DNA of 64,000 nucleotides, taken from NCBI GenBank assembly GCA_036874045.1, contig CM072335.1, positions 17,256,001 to 17,320,000 on the forward strand. Reading direction: 5' to 3'. The first letter of the stretch is position 1. Each line of letters starts with the position of its first letter. Positions 59,480 to 64,000 of this stretch are shown here, in pieces. The DNA is from Cymodocea nodosa (taxonomy: Eukaryota; Streptophyta; Magnoliopsida; Alismatales; Cymodoceaceae). The notes under the pieces are model-generated. The model saw nothing but the letters and a program-made list of their open reading frames with translations. It was not told where the DNA came from and did no database searches. The position numbers and the translations under genes are program-made.

Positions 59480-62450
59480 TTTAAGTCCATAAATATAGAG
59501 TTAAGAGAGGGATTAGGGAAAATGGAAGAGACTAGAGATTCCATTGATGATTAAGGATATATATACAAGCACAATATGAATCCAAGATCTGAATATATGG
59601 GTTCATATACTTATTTACACTCTAACACTTCCCCTCAAGCTAGAGAGTAAAGATTGAATAAACTCAACTTGTTACAAAAGTCATTGCAAAGACCTACAAG
59701 AAGACTCTTGGTAAATATATCTACAATTTGTTGAGAGGATCGAATGTAAGGTGTATTGATGATTTCTCTTTCTAAGAGTTGACAAATATAATGGTAGTCA
59801 ACTTCAATATGTTTTGTGCACTTAAGGAAAATATCATTGTTGGCAATATATATAACAGTTTGAATGTCATAATATATAATCATTGGAGTTGAAACAGAAA
59901 TTTCAAGCTCTATCAACAAAGATTGTATCCATACTTACTCACTAACAGTTTGCAACATAGCTCTGAACTTAGCTTCTACACTTGATTTAGAGATGATGTT
60001 TTGCTTTTTACTCATCTATATATAAACTTACCTCCAATATAAATACAATAACTAGAGGTAGATTTTTTGTCTACTCAGTTACTTGCATATTCAATATCAG
60101 AATAGGCAACAACATTTAGATGACCATTATTAGAGTATATTAGTCCAATCCCTGGATATATGCTACAACCCATAGTGTTTCATGTCAATAGACCTTTTAG
60201 GATCCTTCATAAACTAACTCAACAGACCAACAATAAACAAGATATCTTGTCAGGTCACAATAAGATAAATAAACTTCCCAATCAATTTGCAATATTGTCC
60301 AATATCTTCAAATAAGTAGGAGTTGGTATCCCAAAAGAGAGGATTGGACTCTACCAAAGTTTGTTTTGATTTGCACCCCGATAGTCTTATTTCCTTTAAT
60401 AGATCAAGTGCATTTTTCATTTAAGAGAAGACTATTTTACCTTTATAATAGGCAAATTCGATACCCAAAAAGTACCTTGACTTTTCCATATCCCTAATCA
60501 CAAAGTATCGTGCAATGAAGGCTTTGGTAGCATTAATATCAACAATGACATCACCTATCAAAAGTATAACATCAAGGTACACTACTATGACAGTATGACC
60601 AAATGAGTGTTTTTTAATGAATATAGAACTATCCGCTGTTTTTTGAAGCCCTTAGAGAGCACTACTGAATTGAGTTTTACCAATCATGCTCTACTTTGGT
60701 CCATAAATAGCCTTGCACAACTAGCAAACTTGATTCTCCCTCTAAACAACATACTCTAAAGGTTGTTCCATGAAAACATCTTGAATATCACTATAAAGAA
60801 AGTCATTCCACACATCCAATAGAGAGAGAGTTCAAGATTGGCTAATCACTAAGGAGAGAATAACACATAAAGAGTTAAGACAAGTCATAAGAGAGAATGT
60901 CTCAGAATAATCAATATTATAAATCTAAGTGAAACTATGGGCAACCAAGAAAACTTTGTGATGTTCTTTCAAACCATCAGACTTGTACTTGATGGTGAAA
61001 ACCTAACAATAGCCAACAGGAGCATTTGTAAGATAGGAACTAAGTTGTCATGTCCCTTATCCACGTAATGCCTACATTTCAACAACCATAGCTTGCTTCC
61101 AAGGTGAAAAAGTAAGTAACTCTTGATAATTTTTAGGAATAGATTCAAAGGTAATAGCAAGAACAAGGTTTTTATATGTAGGAGAGAGAAATATAAAAGA
61201 CAAAATGAGAAATAAGATGAGAAGTATAAGCACAAGTACCTTTGCAAAAAATAATGAGTAAATTAAAGAAGACATGATTTGTAGTGATAGGAGATGTTGG
61301 TGGAGCCAAAAAGGCAAAAGACATATGATGTTGATGTCACTAATAAAGCCATAGTAGAGGCTATTGAAGTGGAATTTCTAGCATTAGAGAGGACTCATCA
61401 GGAACAATAGAAGGATCAATAGCAAGTAATTGAAGTAGAAGGAAGAAAGAGACTCACCTATGAAGGAAAAAAAGAAACATCCTCCTAAAAAATAATATTA
61501 GCCAAAATAGCATATTGACAAGTGGATAGGTGAAAACATCAATAACCCTTTTGAGTTCGAGAATAGCCAACAAAAATATACTTGATGGATTGAGGAGAAA
61601 GCTTATCTAAACTTAGAGAGATTCTTAACAAAGGTTATACATACAAAAACTTTAGAAGGAAGAGAGAAAAGTTCATTATCAGGCAAGAGACACCATAAAG
61701 AAATAGAACCTCCCAAAAGATGGTTGATAAGATAGAAAGCAGTGGCATCAACACCAAATCACAAATACTTAAGCACATTTGTCTCAATCAAAAGGGTGCA
61801 AACAACATCCAAAAGATGTTGATGTTTGCATTTTGCTATTTTACTAAGAAGTATGTACACAAGTCGTCAAATAAATTATACTATGTTCAGTGTAAAGAGA
61901 GACAACATTAGATTGAGTAAACTCAAGAATATTATCTATGTGAAAAGGTTTAGAAGTAAGGGAAAATTGAGTTTAAATTTCATTAAGGAAATTTTGAATT
62001 ACATCAAGGCTATTTTGATGATTTTTCAACAAAAACAACTAAAAAACTCAAAAAAAATCATTATCAAAGACTACATAATAATAAAACCCTGAAATAGATA
62101 TGATATAAGAGGGTCCTCAAATATCACAATATACTAAATTAAACAACTTTGAAGTAGACGACAATTCCTAATTATTATAGGTAGCACAAATATGAAGGGT
62201 GTACTAGTGACTCACAAAAGAGAGTGGTAGTAACAGTAAATTAGGAATACAAATCCTAAGATTTTGTCCTTGACTCTAATAAAGAATAAGAAAAAGCATC
62301 ATCTCTTTGATTAGACTTTTAAAAGCATCTATCTGAATATCCATTTATCAAGGGAAATAGATATCCACTTACATGATATCATGCATAATAGAGTTTAACA
62401 ACTAGCAACAACAATTCCAATTGTTGGCAATAGTAGACATCAATTCCCTT
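59480..62450 (-). mobile_element. Ty1/copia element remnant
   Basis: Minus strand. Zinc-knuckle region near 62420-62340, integrase (about 62220-61500), RT (60960-60050) and RNase H with YYDIQTVIYIANNDIFLKCT and QQIVDIFTKSLLVGLC (59870-59660). Then a purine tract CTAGCTTGAGGGGAAG and a TGTTAGAG LTR start at about 59628, with the LTR to about 59480. Broken many times. In sense with DCL4. Confidence 0.75.
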
Positions 62451-63418
62451 TCGTGGTGAGAATACAACTCCTTTACTATGAGGGAAGAATCAAATTCTAA
62501 CATTGAGTGGGAATTTACTTTGTAAAGCTAGAAGGAATTTGATGGAAAGGAAATTTTGACACAGTTGTTGTGTTACGAAAAAAAATTTCATGAGGTTTTA
62601 ATGAAACAAAATTTAATACTATATTTAAATATAAGTTATGTATTAAATAGACCTAGAATATAATTTATACTGTCATTAAAAACGGACTACCAATTCAATA
62701 ACCAGTGTACCATTATTGGTTGACTAAAAATTTGTCTAATTTACTGAAACAGATTTTAACCTGTCATTTACCAAATCAGTATATCGTTTCTTAATAAACA
62801 AAAGCTAGTAAAATTACTAGATCAATGTCTATCATACAATTCAAACTAACAACATACCATTTCTTCATAAACAATGATCAGCCAAAATTTTCCAATAAGA
62901 AAACTATACATTATTATCAGATAATGACACACCACTTGCTCATCTATAACTCTATGAGCAAACAACATACCAATAACTTATTACCAACATATCATTTTCT
63001 GAAATAAATGACACAGATTCTAATAAATGAAATAACAATTGAAATAGATGGAACATCATTTATTCTTGAGAAAGTTGAAATAAAACAAATGTCATACCAA
63101 TGGATTTACCAATATACCATTTTCTATAGCTGGTTAAATAGATTTTGAAAAATATAAGATCTGGAATTTCCATATACATACTAATACTGTGACAGTTCTA
63201 TGAAATTTGAAAAATGGCACATCAATAAATGAAATATCATACCAATTCGTAAATGGAAAGTGCAAAATAAAAATCCAAAACTTCTATATCTATGTCGATT
63301 GGAGACAACTATACACAAAAAATCAAATAATGTCATACCAATTTGACAAAGATTTTGACAATTTACCTTTACATTTTTAGAACCTTAGGATTCCTTATAT
63401 ATATACCTTTAGAATTGT
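62451..63418. other. AT-rich stretch with recurrent 'taccaat/taccattt' motif
   Basis: No coding signal. The motif cataccaat or ataccattttct recurs around 62700, 62775, 62855, 62970, 63000, 63097, 63112, 63230 and 63337, suggesting a very decayed tandem array. Confidence 0.4.
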
Positions 63419-63423
63419 TAGTG

Positions 63424-64000
63424 TTATATGGATCTTAATGTTATATGGATCTTAGTGTTATATGGATCCTTATATAGATCTATCTCTTATATAAATACCT
63501 TCCCCTTCCTTTCGGTTTTGCCTCCCCCCCCCTCGAGGAAGCAGCAGTCTGTTCGGTTTTGCCTTCCCCCCCTCCCTTAAGGAAGCAGCAGCCTGTTCAG
63601 TTTTGCGCCCCCCCCCCCCCCGGCAAAAGCGAAAGCCTCCCCCCCCCCTGTTCGGTGTTGTAGTCTGTAAGGCTGCGGTTGAATGAATGCAGTCTAGAGA
63701 TCTAAGATCGGCCTGCAATCGGATGTGGTGATGTGACAGGCTGCCTACAAATTGGTAGTTGTGCAGACAATGGCTGTTGAATCCGTTGACGTTGCTGGAG
63801 ACAACTGCTTCAGTTTGGTGAATCTTGTTTGATTCTTTAAGATTTTGGTTGTGATGGCTTTTCGGGAATCTATGATTCGACCTATTGTTGGACCTTCTAT
63901 GAAGCTCAATGACTTGAACTATCATAGTTGGTCTTTAAGTTTTCTCACTTTTGTGGCAGTACAAAGGAAAAGCAAGCATTTGACTCAACCCTCCATTGAT
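63424..64000 (+). mobile_element. 5' part of a second copy of the inner Copia family (cut by window edge)
   Basis: Plus strand. LTR sequence (TGTTATATGGATCTTAATG..., with TATATAAATACC near 63490), a C-rich leader (63520-63660), then gag from about 63854 ([20 protein letters not shown]). Gag is about 96% identical at DNA level to 35395-35248 of the minus-strand element. The LTR-leader junction is not as in that copy, so it looks damaged. Continues beyond 64000. Confidence 0.8.
63520..63660 (+). repeat. C-run tandem leader repeat
   Basis: About three units of cggttttgcct + C(7-14) + gaagcagcagcctgtt, with runs of up to 14 C. Same design as the leader at 35436-35720 on the opposite strand. Confidence 0.8.

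Noticed and set aside
63470-63925. 151-codon minus-strand frame with Gly-rich end
   Set aside because: Antisense of the leader and gag start of the plus-strand Copia copy.
1-64000. CRISPR arrays, operons, phage or bacterial features
   Set aside because: The sequence is plant nuclear with spliced genes; the tandem repeats present lack the spacer pattern of CRISPR.

Overview
The window is nuclear DNA of a flowering plant. It is AT-rich, has plant-type spliced exons, and is crowded with Ty1/copia and Ty3/gypsy retrotransposon remains, plant L1-type LINE pieces and a TTA-flanked DNA element. I cannot name the species; a eudicot or early-branching angiosperm would fit.

The one host gene I can support is DICER-LIKE 4 (DCL4) on the minus strand. 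Eleven exons lie between 58370 and 8195. They read as one uninterrupted frame of 2928 nt (976 codons), with GT-AG introns and matching phases throughout. In gene order they encode the end of the helicase C domain, the Dicer dimerisation (DUF283) domain, the platform, PAZ, the connector, RNase IIIa, RNase IIIb and the first dsRNA-binding domain. The DExD/H half should lie to the right of 64000, and the second dsRBD plus stop codon to the left of position 1. Both flanking introns run off the window.

The gene is inflated by transposons. Four introns are 69-98 bp, but three are about 10.8, 22.4 and 11.3 kb, and the terminal ones exceed 5.6 and 8.1 kb. A 101-bp exon (45768-45868) sits alone between the 10.8-kb and 22.4-kb introns.

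Layout from left to right: 1-8194, last visible intron, with gypsy and Copia pieces and tandem AT/purine repeats; 8195-11529, exons for RNase IIIb/dsRBD1 and part of IIIa; 11530-22817, intron with LINE, Copia and gypsy pieces, including a Copia element carrying a Harbinger-like insertion with an AT minisatellite; 22818-23328, two RNase IIIa exons; 23329-45767, giant intron with a Copia element whose LTR carries a minisatellite and a three-deep Copia nest (30297-45257) with target-site duplications at each level; 45768-45868, lone exon; 45869-56690, intron with LINE, gypsy and Copia pieces and a small LTR-gag-LTR element (53338-55282); 56691-58370, five compact exons; 58371-64000, intron with Copia remains and, at the right edge, a plus-strand copy of the same Copia family that lies in minus orientation at 31-36 kb.

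The main biological interest is that a gene whose product processes double-stranded RNA from viruses, tasiRNA loci and transposons has introns made almost wholly of retrotransposons, some in inverted orientation to each other. No CRISPR array, rRNA, tRNA or bacterial-type feature was seen.
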